The notes under the pieces: model-generated
What the model saw: the letters and a program-made list of their open reading frames with translations, nothing else
The model's database searches: none
Told to the model about the DNA's origin: nothing
Part shown: positions 1 to 8,558 of the stretch, in pieces
How positions within the stretch are numbered: the first letter of the stretch is position 1
How the letters are laid out: each line of letters opens with the position of its first letter
NCBI GenBank assembly: GCA_029339195.1
Contig: JAPTJF010000659.1
Coordinates: 1-22,952, forward strand
Length of the DNA stretch: 22,952 nucleotides
Origin: Micractinium sp. NFX-FRZ
Lineage: Eukaryota > Chlorophyta > Trebouxiophyceae > Chlorellales > Chlorellaceae
Direction of reading: 5' to 3'
Translations under genes and position numbers: made by a program

Positions 1-795
1 GCCGATCAAGAGCCGCACTGTGATGGCGTGGCTGGCTGGCCTGGCTGGGCTGGCTGGGGCAGGGCTGGCAGCACCCGTCTGTCGGCACATCTGTGCACCC
101 AGGGTGAGGCGCAGGCCTGTCCCGGTTGAGCATGGGTCACATCTGCGCCGCTGCGCGCTGTCCTCCGTGCCTGGCTGCACTGCCCCAAGTGCTGCGTGGT
201 GTTTGCCACACCCAAGCCCACCGTATCTACCCAGCTGCCACTGGCTCAGGCCTGCCTGCTCCCCTGCTGCCTTGAGCACCAGTTACAGGGGTCTGTGGCA
301 AGGATGGGGAAAGAATTGTACATGCCCCGTGTCTAGATGTGTTGCAGCGGGAACAGGGGATGTGGTCTAGCATGGGGGCACGGCGGGCTGCCGCTAAATG
401 AAAGCGATAAGTGAGGGCAGCAAGTAATGTGCAGCATTTGGGTTGGCTCAGATCAAGTTCAGGGGAGGCTTTTGATGCTGGGTGCAGTGTGTGGAAGTAG
501 GCGCGGTCGAAACTTGGGAAGTGTGGTGCGCCTCCGTAGAGGGTGGGGCAAGGGGTGTGCTCTGGATGGCGGTGCCGGTGGCAGGTGCTGATGAGGGGTG
601 AACTGGTTGTGCTTGCCCACATCTTCTGGCGCTTGAAGTGGGCTGCAAGGTGCCACGTGGCGCCGGGCAGGCAGTGAGCTAGCACCGCCGCAGCACACCC
701 CGTACAGCAGGAGCGCAGCGTGGGCATCTGCTGAACTGAGAATCGGTCTTCATGTTTGGTCAGTTTTGCATTGTGGGACAAGTTGCTGCGCACTG

Positions 796-854
796 CATGC
801 AAATGGGAGCCGTTCTACATCCCAAGGCCTCATGCAAACGGGAGCCACTCTGCA
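796..854. repeat. Diverged 35-bp-offset direct repeat
   Basis: Positions 796-819 and 831-854 match at 20 of 24 bases, and all four differences are transitions. This is a short local duplication outside any recognised gene. Confidence 0.7.
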
Positions 855-960
855 CACGCCAATTTTCTTTTATGTTTCATGCCAAAGCTGAATGATTGTG
901 GACCTTGCACACACCTCGGCCCCACTGATGTACTGACACCTGTCTCATTGTACAATAGCT

Positions 961-965
961 TGTAA
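961..965 (+). terminator. Candidate TGTAA poly(A) signal (+)
   Basis: TGTAA is the canonical chlorophyte polyadenylation signal. No + strand coding region is recognised upstream inside the window, so this would serve a gene off the left edge or be a chance match. Confidence 0.25.
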
Positions 966-1190
966 AACACACGATAAGCAAAAACACACAGGTGTTCTTG
1001 ATGCTTCACAAGCACAAGTTCCCAAGAGCATGTTGACGGGGCGCGCTCTCATGCTGGCAGTGACAGCGCAGAAAGATATACAGCAAAGGAAAGCAAGGTT
1101 GCATGCTGCGGAGGCCCCAGCATGGATTGCCCAGTTGTCGCCAGCCGGGAGCCGGTGTGCTCGGCTGCACGTTGTGACACTGCACTTCTG

Positions 1191-1252
1191 GCCCGCCAAC
1201 TGCTGAGCGTCCTGAGCTCTCAGGCAGTTGGCGGGCTGAGCGCTCAGGACGC
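1191..1252. repeat. Two interleaved perfect inverted repeats
   Basis: Arm A (1191-1203) is the exact 13-base reverse complement of A' (1224-1236). Arm B (1207-1217) is the exact 11-base reverse complement of B' (1242-1252). The order A-B-A'-B' is that of an H-type pseudoknot if transcribed. It lies 230-290 bases beyond the MORN stop codon on that gene's 3' side. Confidence 0.85.
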
Positions 1253-1481
1253 AGCTCCCTGACACCTGCCGCTGCTGCTACTGTATGCCGCCACCCCTGG
1301 CAGCACAGCAAACCACACTGTGCCCTGGTCCTGACGCGCTTGTAGCATCAGTGTTTGACACTCGCTTGCTTTGTTGCAACAGTGCAACAAAAAATCAACA
1401 GGATCATTGGGTGATCAGTAGTCCTTCTCAGCAGTCTTCTCTCCCCACATCGCTAGTCCTTCTCTCACCAAGCCTCCATCG

Positions 1482-2881
1482 TCAGTCGTCCCCCACCTGG
1501 CTGTCAGCGCCAGCTGGCTGCACCAGCGAGGCCAGCAGGCGCAGCGCCTCCTCTGCGATATGCACCTGCTGTCGTGCCGCTGCCGCCTGCACCTCTGCCG
1601 CCGCTGCCCGCGCCTCGTCGGCATTGTCCGCTGCCACCATCAGCACCCCTGCCACCTCAGCATCGCTGTGCTTGAGGTAGCAGTTGTTCCCATCAAACTG
1701 CCCTGCCTGCCGCCTGCCGTCGCTCCATGTCAAGCACCCCTTGCCCCGGGGCCGCCCGTTCATCATGCCGTGGAACACCACCCGGTGTGGCGGTGCCGGC
1801 TGGTGTGGGGTGCTGGCCCCTGCTCCTGCTGCTGGCCCCGCTGCTGCTCTTGCTGGCCCGCGGCTGCCACCGCCGCTGCTGCTGCCAGGGCTGCCGGGCC
1901 CTTGGTGCGGGGTGGGACTAGATGGACCAGTAGTGCCAGCGCTCCCAGTGCCTCTGAGGCCGCTGCCGCTGGCCGCACCATCGGCGGTACCGCTGCCGGT
2001 GGGCGAGGCGTAGGTGTACTGCCCCGGCCCCCACATCACGTCATCCATGAAGTAGCCCTCGAACCGCTCCCCACGTTCGGAGGCCACCACGCCGGGCCCA
2101 TTGCGCCTGTCCTCCGTGAACCTCCCGATGTGCAGCAGGCAGGAGCGCTCGCCCTGGGGCGTGGGCGGGCAAGGAGCACAGGGGGGTGAGGGGTTGGTTG
2201 CACATTGCATGGTTGTCCGGGAGCAGGAACGCGTGCAGTGGTCGGCCATTGCTGCAAGGGTGATATACGCAGGTCCAGCATGGGATTTGAGGCCATGCTG
2301 CACAGCGGGCCCCCACCCTGCCAACCTATCTCTCGCACCTTGGTGAGCAGCATGCCCCCGCCGTGCCGCTTCCCATCCAGCAGCTCTCCAACATACGTCT
2401 CGTCCCCTTTATGCTGCACCCCCCAGCGACTGCGGCTGCTGCTGGTGCTGCTGGGCTTGACGCCCGCCGCCGCTGCCGCCGGCGGCAGGGCCAGAGGCAC
2501 GGCGTCGGGAGGGCTTCCTGCGGCGGGCTGCTTGGCGCTGGCAGAGGCATACGGCCGGAGCTCGTAAGTCCAGAACTTTTGGCGGAATGAGGACAGGGAG
2601 TTGACCTTGAAGTGGTCGAACATGGCTGCATCTTGCATCAGAGGAAAGGGGCAGAAGAGTGAGCCAAATGCGTGGTGGTGCCGAGGGCATCGATTGGCGG
2701 CGCACGGGCCTGCCGCCCTGCCACGCGCCTCCTCACCTTGCAGGTCGGCCCTCCGAACTAGAGGCATGCCCTCCGTCGATCCCTTGAATGTGAACCCCGC
2801 CTCCACCGCCAGCTGCTGGGCGTCTTGCAGGGACAGTGGGCACTCGCCGCCGCCTGACATCTCCCAGGCCACTGTCGTCAT
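1482..2881 (-). CDS. MORN-repeat protein
   Basis: Three exons on the minus strand, 2881-2737, 2631-2339 and 2153-1482, join with GT-AG introns in matching phase to give 369 residues. About four MORN-like repeats are visible. The first is YVGELLDGKRHGGG at the end of exon 2. The next two are in exon 3, including GRFTEDRRNGPG and FEGYFMDDVMWGPGQYTY. The last is VFHGMMNGRPRGKGCLTWSDG. Residues 50-76 hold a conserved-looking segment, FDHFKVNSLSSFRQKFWTYE, that is not MORN and that I cannot name. Ala/Pro/Gly/Ser-rich linkers separate the parts, and the C-terminus is an Ala/Glu-rich helix. MORN repeats usually mediate membrane-lipid or protein contacts; the specific role here is unknown. The ATG at 2881 is the first in frame. 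A CTGCAG just before it could instead be an acceptor from an upstream exon. Confidence 0.85.
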
Positions 2882-3269
2882 GCTGCAGGGCGGCCCAGCT
2901 GCTGCGTGTGTCTTCCTGCCTGGGTGAGCTAGAAGGTCTGCCGGAGCGCCGTGCGCAGGCTGGAAGCGGAAGGGAATGTCAGGAGGAGGAAGGCTGGAGA
3001 CGGGTCAACTCGCTCGGTGGCAGGACACGGCGCAGCATGAGCGAGACATTCACTGCATGCAGGACTCCCGATGCCAGCACATGCACGTGCCTGAAACCGC
3101 ATCGACTCCGCCGCATCGACTCCGCCGCCCGCCCGCCGCACAGACTGCCATCCCAATTTTGCCTTTGAAGCGCCAATTAAGCCCCTCCTGGCAGCAGCCA
3201 GGAAAGCCGCAACAGGGCTGATCTACCTTGAAGTCATCGCGAGACCAGGGGCAGCAGCAGGCGGGCACC
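2882..3269. promoter_or_regulatory. Divergent intergenic region, MORN gene / 100-residue gene
   Basis: These 388 bases separate the starts of two divergent genes and must hold both promoters and 5' UTRs, unless the MORN gene has a further 5' exon. I see no TATA-like element or other named motif. Confidence 0.5.
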
Positions 3270-4061
3270 ATGGCGGCGCCACCGCCGCCAGTGGGCGACG
3301 TAGTCGCGGCAGTGCACTCTGACGGGGAGTGCCTCTTTGAGATGCACCTGCCTGCGACAGGTAGCTGATGCGGGTGCTGCAAGGAGTTTCGAGGGAGAGA
3401 TGGAGCGGCACAGCCCCTTGCCGTGGGCAGCGCCACTTATAGAGTGCTGGGGCAGGCGTGCATCGAGCGTATTAGCGACCGCCCTGGCCCCTTTGCCCGA
3501 CCCCTCCTTCCACCTCACCCCTGCATTGCAGCCAAGGCCTCCGACAACATTGCCCAGCTGAAACGTCAGACCATGGAGTTCATGACTGGCTTCCTGAAGC
3601 AGCAGAACATGCCGATAGAGGATGGTGAGAGGGTGGAGGGAGTGTGGTGAGGTGGTTGATGGAGAAAGGGGGTGGGTGGTGAGCTTGGGAGGGAGGGGTG
3701 TTGCACGGGGAGGGACGCAGGGAAAGAAGGGAGGGGAGAGGGGGAGGGGAAGGGAGGGAGGGAGGGGGGGAGGGAGGGGGGCCGGCCCGCCTGCACACCC
3801 CACCCCACCCCAGCGTGACTGAGCTTGCTGCAGCTGGGCTGGTGAGGGAGGTTGTGCCTCTGATGGCGAGGAGGGGGCTGCCCGCCTGGCTGCCGCCCCA
3901 CCACAGCCTGACCACCCACCCCAACCTCCTCCCCGCCTGCAGTTGACTTGATGGAGGAGGTTGTGTCCGACGGCGAGGGGGAGGCGCCGGCGGCGGGCAA
4001 GGGCAGGGGCGGGCAGAAGGGGAGGAAGAGGAAGCAGCAGCAGGAGGCGCCCAAGACGTGA
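3270..4061 (+). CDS. 100-residue protein of unknown function
   Basis: Exons 3270-3360, 3532-3624 and 3943-4061 splice in consistent phase (1, then 1) to 100 residues ending at TGA. The N-terminus (about residues 1-30) begins MAAPPPPVGDVVAAV and looks like a short beta segment. Residues 31-61 form an amphipathic helix, including DNIAQLKRQTMEFMTGFL. An acidic patch DLMEEVVSDGEGE follows. The tail KGRGGQKGRKRK resembles a nuclear localisation signal. The beta-helix-acidic-tail order recalls the small KEOPS subunit GON7, but this is a weak architectural analogy and not a family call. The start ATG has good context (ACCATGG). It is divergent from the MORN gene and convergent with the desaturase. 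Intron 2 contains a degenerate copy of the start of exon 3 (3828-3871) and a very G-rich run. Confidence 0.75.
3700..3782 (+). repeat. G-rich run in intron 2 of the 100-residue gene
   Basis: This is nearly pure purine with many GGG to GGGGGG tracts on the sense strand. It satisfies the G-quadruplex pattern many times over, inside a transcribed intron. Confidence 0.7.
3828..3871 (+). repeat. Echo of exon 3 start in intron 2 (100-residue gene)
   Basis: The real acceptor CTGCAG at 3937-3942 and the exon bases after it are mirrored at 3828-3871, 109 bp upstream. GGAGGTTGTG and GGCGAGG are identical, and the CTGCAG acceptor is intact. In its own frame the copy reads LVREVV against LMEEVV in the real exon, and it would run into a stop at the true junction. 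Confidence 0.75.
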
Positions 4062-4842
4062 GCCAGCTTTGCTGGTCATGGCGGAGGTGCTCCCGTGGTC
4101 AGGGAGGCCACCTGGCCGCAACCGCTCGTCTGCATGCCTGCCCACCCGTCTCCAAACCTGCATGCCGTCCCGCTCCCGCTTCCCAGCTGCACGCGACCAG
4201 CCAACCGCTACCCACTCTGCTTGCTGTAAAGATCCGTCTTTATTCGTCTTTACAGTTGTGAGGTGGTACACTTGTCTGTACAATCTTTCGCCTTCAGCGG
4301 CGGCTGGTTTGCCGCTGGCTGCCGCAAAATGAAAGGGAAGAATCATGCAAGTGCAAGGCGTGCGCGCGTCAGCATGCATTACTGTTGGCACGGAAAGGGG
4401 TGCGGGCCGTGGCGGGGCGTGCTCTCAATGGAAGAATCAGCAGGGAGCGTTGAGCAGCAAGAGGAGTGTGATGGAAGAGAGTTGTGTAAAAAGAGGGAGT
4501 GCTGGGAGGTGATGTTGGGTGGGGGAGGAGAGGGGATGTAACTTGCGTCGGCGGCCATGCGATTCGTATCAAACAAGCACAGTTGGCATGCACGGGCAAG
4601 GAGGAAATGAATGGGGCATTGCGGACAGGACATAAGGAGCACACGTGTGAAATGGGATGGGCGGTGGGTTATGGTTGGGGGCGAGAGGGCGTTGCTGTTT
4701 GGTTCAAGAGGGGTGCCTCACGCAGGCAAAGGGGAGGGCAAGGTGCGTGGGGGCGCACAGGCACCGGAGCTTGCTGCCTCCGCCGGCCGCGCATCATCGT
4801 AATGCACGACAAGCTTCAGCAGCTTCCACAGCAGCTTCCGCC
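4062..4842. other. Convergent 3' UTRs, 100-residue gene and desaturase
   Basis: Between the two stop codons I see no coding sequence. The + transcript should end shortly after the TGTAA at 4225-4229, and the desaturase transcript after the minus-strand TGTAA at 4254-4250. That gives 3' UTRs of roughly 180 and 600 nt whose ends meet or overlap by a few bases. Confidence 0.7.
4224..4255. terminator. Palindromic double poly(A) signal
   Basis: CTGTAAAGA at 4224-4232 is the exact reverse complement of TCTTTACAG at 4247-4255, with a 14-base spacer. Each arm carries a TGTAA, one per strand (4225-4229 on + and 4254-4250 on -). It lies between two convergent stop codons and so probably serves as a shared bidirectional 3'-end site. 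Confidence 0.8.
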
Positions 4843-7800
4843 TCAGATGGTGAGGGCGCGGTCGTGCAGCCATGAGAACTTGACCAGGTTCTTGGCTGCC
4901 TTCTCCTTGCGCACTGCAGGCGGCAGGTAGTGGGCAGGCAGGGTGGGGGAGCAGGGAGGGGGTGGATCAGTTGGTCAGCCAGAGGGGGAGGTGCAGGTGG
5001 GGGGGCGGGGAGCGATCAAGGAAAAGTCAGCAAGTTTGGCACACACAGGCTAGCAGATGCACAGCCAGACAGCCCACACAAAGCCGCAACACAGGGGCAA
5101 CAAAGGCCTCTTCAACTCACCAGCCTTGCGCTCTGCCAGCTTGCGGATGCGGGCGGGCAGGTTGCACACAAACTCCTGCGCCTCGGCCGCCTTGGGGTTG
5201 AGCCCCGTCAGCTCGGGCACGCGCCAGCGCTGGATCAGGTGCTCCATGATTTTGCAGTAGTCGATGGCGGTGTACACGCCAGAGGCCTCGGCCACCTCTG
5301 CAGCAGGTTGAGGGGGGAGAGGGGAGGGAGGGGAGGGAGGAGGGGTGATGCGGGTGTGAGCAGCGCAATAGAGAGCGACAGCAACAGAGGGAGCCTCTCG
5401 CATGCCGCACACATGCAAACCCTCGTCGCTGCCTGCCTGCAAACTCCTGAACGCCGCAAACAGGCCCTTGGCATGCCCTCCACATGCACAGCGCACAGTG
5501 CACCGCTCAAGCAGCCCCCAGCCGCGGTACCCGCCCACCCAACACCCACCAGAGAAGTCCTCAAACAGGTTGCGCCCGCTGTTGAGCTCCCCGTGCCGCC
5601 CGTCGTCCATCAGGTGGGCGGGCATCACAATCTGCTTGCGCATCATGTCGGCAAACGCCAGCATGGCGCCGTTGGGGTCGCTGCACGGGCGGCGGGCGGA
5701 TGGGAGGCGAAACGAAGCTGGCGTCAGTGTCGTGTTGGCATCATGGCAATGTGCGAGCATCAGGGCGGGGCGGGGCGGGGCAGATGCTGCCGGGGCGGGG
5801 TCGGAGGGAGCCACATTTGTCGAGATGACGTGTGCAGCTAGGGCGGGAGCGCCTGGGGGTACTGCACCAGCAGCCACGTGCCCATAAACACTCAAACCTG
5901 AAATACGACATAACCGCCACCAAAGCAGCAAAGCTGCCCACTCACGCCTTGAAGATGGCGTCCATGGTGCGCGTGTAGGCCGCCTCGTGCCGGCTCTCGT
6001 CTGCCGCAATCAGGCCGCACATCTTGGCCAGGTTGTCGTCACCCATGGCCTTGGCGATGCGTGCGGTGCCGCCGTGGCTGACCTTGGTGGCGCGCTCCTG
6101 CCGGGGAGGACAGGGGGGCAGGGGCAGGGATGGCGATTACAAAAGGCTTCTGTGTTGTGGTTTAAAGAAACATGCGTGCTGTTGCCCTGGCTTATCTTGG
6201 CGGCGCGCTCCTGCCGGGGGGGAGGTGAGGCAGGCAGACGGGCCCACCAAAGAAGAAGGCATGTGTAGTGCAACACAGGCAGCTTCTCTTGCCCCAGTGT
6301 GCAGGTCTGTTGTCCTCAAACTCAACCCCAAAGAAGCTCGCCCCCGCATCCCCGCAACCGCACCTGGAAGGATGTGTAGACAAAGCAGAGGTAGGGGTGG
6401 TTCTCCGAGCGGGGGTCCATGCCCGCGCTGATGAGGCGCTGCACGGTGCGCTCCACTGCGGGCGGGGCGGGGGGGCGGGGGCAGGAGAGGGGTGGGGTGG
6501 CGGTGCTGGGGGGCATGAGGTTGGCAGTGCTAAGCAATGCAGCACACCACTTGGCAGAATGCAGAGCAACCATGAGGAACATGGGCATGCAAGGTCTATA
6601 TCCAGGCAGGCAGGCAAGTACCATGCAGTGCCATGCTGTGCCATGCCGGCCCCCGTTCAATCTCACCCCACCCGCGCCCCTTGCCCCACTCCCCACCGCA
6701 CCCACCCACCCTGCTTCATGTCCACGCGGCCCGACAGGTAGAGGTAGCGACCCAGCACATCGCCGTGGCGGTTCTCCTCAGCAATCCACTGGCTGCACAA
6801 GCATGGAAGCACAGCGCAGCATGGCAGAGCGGGGGTGCGGGTTGGGGGCAAGACACGGGAAATGCATGCAGGTGCGCTGGTCCCCTGCGATGCCACTGCA
6901 CCACACCCCCAATGCAGGTGCCCAGGGCTGCCCCGGCGTGTGTTGCTGCGCGCGCTCCACTCACCGGGTCCATTGGGCATACGGGTGCATGCTGCGGCCG
7001 GTCTCGTCGCGCACGCCGTCCAGCGTGTTGAGCATGGCCATGTAGCTGCAGGGATGAGGCAGAGGGGGGCAAGGGTGGGGTGAGGAGGGAGGGAGGGAGC
7101 GAGGCGCAATGGGGGATGAGGTGGATTGGCTGTGCAGACGCTGCCCTGCCGAACCGTTGCTGTCCAGCTGTCCCGCCCCGTCCCAATGTTTTGCCCCTGT
7201 TGCCTCCCCCCGTGAGCAGCGCTTTCCCCGGGACCAAGCCCCCCTCCAGGCACACCTCAGCCTTGCATCCTGCCTTGAAACACAACCCCTTTCCCCCTGC
7301 CCCCCACCCCCAGCCTGCCCCCTCACGTGGGCAGCGCCTCCTCCGTGATCATGTCCCCCACCAGGCACACAAACAGCTCATCGGGGAGCTCCTGGGCGCG
7401 CTCACGCAGCTCGGTGATCTATGGGTGGGGTGGGGGTGTGGCAGGCGGGTGGGGTGGGGCAAGGGGAAGGAAAATGGGACGGTGCGAGGGGGTAAAGGGA
7501 TGAGGGGTGTGCAATGTGTGTAAATGGCATGCAGGGCAGGCAGGGGCAGGGCAGGGGCAGCTCCACCCAGGACAAGTGCTGGTCTCTTGCAGACGCCCCA
7601 CCAAGCACATGAAGCAAGCACATAACCCACCCTTCACGCCACACGCAGGGTTTCCCCAAACGTCAAGCTTAGACAGCTCACCTCCAGGGCAGAACCGGCC
7701 CTAGCTTCGGGAGTCGAACCAACGACAAACAAGCAAACAGAAGCAACAGCAGCAAGCAAGCAGAAAGAGCAGATAACAGACAGCAAGGGCGGCCTCACCT

Positions 7801-8558
7801 CCTGGCACAACTGGTCCTTGTCACGGGGTCAAAACATACTCAAAAGCACAGGCCAAGCAGCAGGGGCTGCCTCACCTCCTGGTAGAACTGGTCCTTGTCC
7901 TGCGAGTCGGGCAGGAAGTCGGTGGGCTGCCACAGCTCGTCGATGGGCGTGAGCAGCGGCAGGATGTGCTCCTCAAACATCGGCTCCAGAGTGCGAATCA
8001 CCTCCAGCTGCTCCTGGGTGGCGCTGTGGGTCACCTGCGCCCCCTGGGACAAGCGCAACAGGGACAGGCGGGCCCAGGCTGAGCCGAAGCAAGCGGGGCG
8101 GGGAGGAGAGGGCGGGGCGGGGCGGGGCCGCCGCACGAGCGCTGGTGTGATAGTGGCAGCAGCGCGGCCGCCGCAGAGTGGCAACGCACGGGCAGCACTA
8201 AAAAGCAGAGCCGAAGTGAATAAGCATGTGCGAGAGTTCCTTGGGTGGAGTGGTGTCAACGCAGGCAGCGTGTGCGGTGCAGCGGGCAGCACAGCGTGCA
8301 GACCATGGCAGGACGGGCCGCCTCAGCGGCGCAACACTCGGCGGGCGGGCGGCAGACGGCAGGACTGACCGTGCCGTTGGGAAGGATGAGAGGAGAACCG
8401 CCAGACCAGTGGTCGGAGTTGAGGGTGGAGTCCACGAGGGAGGCGCCGGTGGCCTTGGCGCTGACGCGCACGCCGCCGGCGGAGCGGGACGCGCGGCGGG
8501 GGCGGGACTGCGCGGCGGACGCGCCGGCGGCGGGGGCGAGGCTTGCTGCCTTCATCAT
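4843..8558 (-). CDS. FAB2: Plastid stearoyl-ACP Δ9-desaturase
   Basis: This soluble di-iron enzyme of the plastid stroma converts 18:0-ACP to 18:1-ACP using O2 and ferredoxin. Ten exons join in phase to 411 residues: 8558-8370, 8043-7876, 7418-7327, 7045-6965, 6792-6710, 6455-6364, 6097-5946, 5680-5550, 5297-5121 and 4913-4843. Residues 1 to about 40 are Ala/Ser/Arg-rich, as in a chloroplast transit peptide. Family hallmarks include [48 protein letters not shown]-like [19 protein letters not shown] and MPAHLMDDG. The six ligands E145, E183, H186, E236, E269 and H272 keep the spacing of castor E105, E143, H146, E196, E229 and H232. Start: two adjacent ATGs at 8558 and 8555, and I use the first. 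Introns 2, 3 and 6, and more weakly 4 and 8, hold copies of exon edges. The length fits the family. Confidence 0.97.
5444..5464 (-). repeat. Weak echo of exon 8 end (desaturase intron 8)
   Basis: It aligns without gaps to 5549-5569 (offset 105) at 14 of 21 bases. Read on the minus strand it gives GLFAAF against NLFEDF at the end of exon 8. This is supporting evidence only and could be chance. Confidence 0.4.
6188..6219 (-). repeat. Echo of exon 7 start with acceptor (desaturase intron 6)
   Basis: It matches 6075-6106 at 29 of 32 bases with an offset of 113. The copy keeps the CAG acceptor and reads ERAAKIS against ERATKVS in the true exon. E236, the first of these residues, is an iron ligand. 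Using the copy would add 113 nt and shift the frame. Confidence 0.9.
7212..7230 (-). repeat. Echo of exon 3 end (desaturase intron 3)
   Basis: It matches 7327-7345 at 15 of 19 bases with no gaps, at an offset of 115. All four differences are transitions. The segment lies just exon-side of the real donor; the donor bases themselves are not preserved. Confidence 0.6.
7710..7720 (-). other. Isolated Pol III B-box-like sequence
   Basis: Read on the minus strand, this part of desaturase intron 2 gives GGTTCGACTCC, matching the tRNA/SINE B-box consensus. I find no A box, acceptor stem or 5' tRNA half at the expected place, so it is a remnant or a coincidence and not a tRNA gene. Confidence 0.4.
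7781..7899 (-). repeat. Diverged tandem copy of exon 2 end with donor (desaturase)
   Basis: Positions 7781-7822 match 7858-7899 at 38 of 42 bases with an offset of 77. The match crosses the exon 2/intron 2 junction, so a second intact GAG|GTGAGG donor lies inside the intron. It encodes QLCQE against QFYQE at the real exon end. Confidence 0.92.

Larger units (their letters stand above)
1..1481. other. Left flank, no gene recognised
   Basis: I find no reading frame here that resembles a protein or joins the MORN gene. A TGTAA on the + strand at 961-965 could end a + strand transcript entering from outside the window. The nearest minus-strand TGTAA for the MORN gene is at 283-287, which would imply a 3' UTR of about 1.2 kb. 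If both were used, the two transcripts would overlap by roughly 680 nt. The stretch also contains a diverged direct repeat (796-854) and interleaved inverted repeats (1191-1252). Confidence 0.5.

Noticed and set aside
20..370. A + strand protein starting MAWLAGLAGLAG (possible signal peptide)
   Set aside because: The hydrophobic start comes from a GGCTG repeat and the rest resembles no protein.
4561..4570. Two overlapping LUX-type sites (GATTCG and, on the other strand, GATACG) as evidence of clock control
   Set aside because: They lie downstream of the desaturase coding region, and the 6-base motif recurs elsewhere in the window at about chance frequency.
7700..7780. tRNA gene on the minus strand, from a GGTTCGACTCC match
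   Set aside because: The stem around the T loop does not pair, and no A box, anticodon arm or acceptor stem lies upstream.
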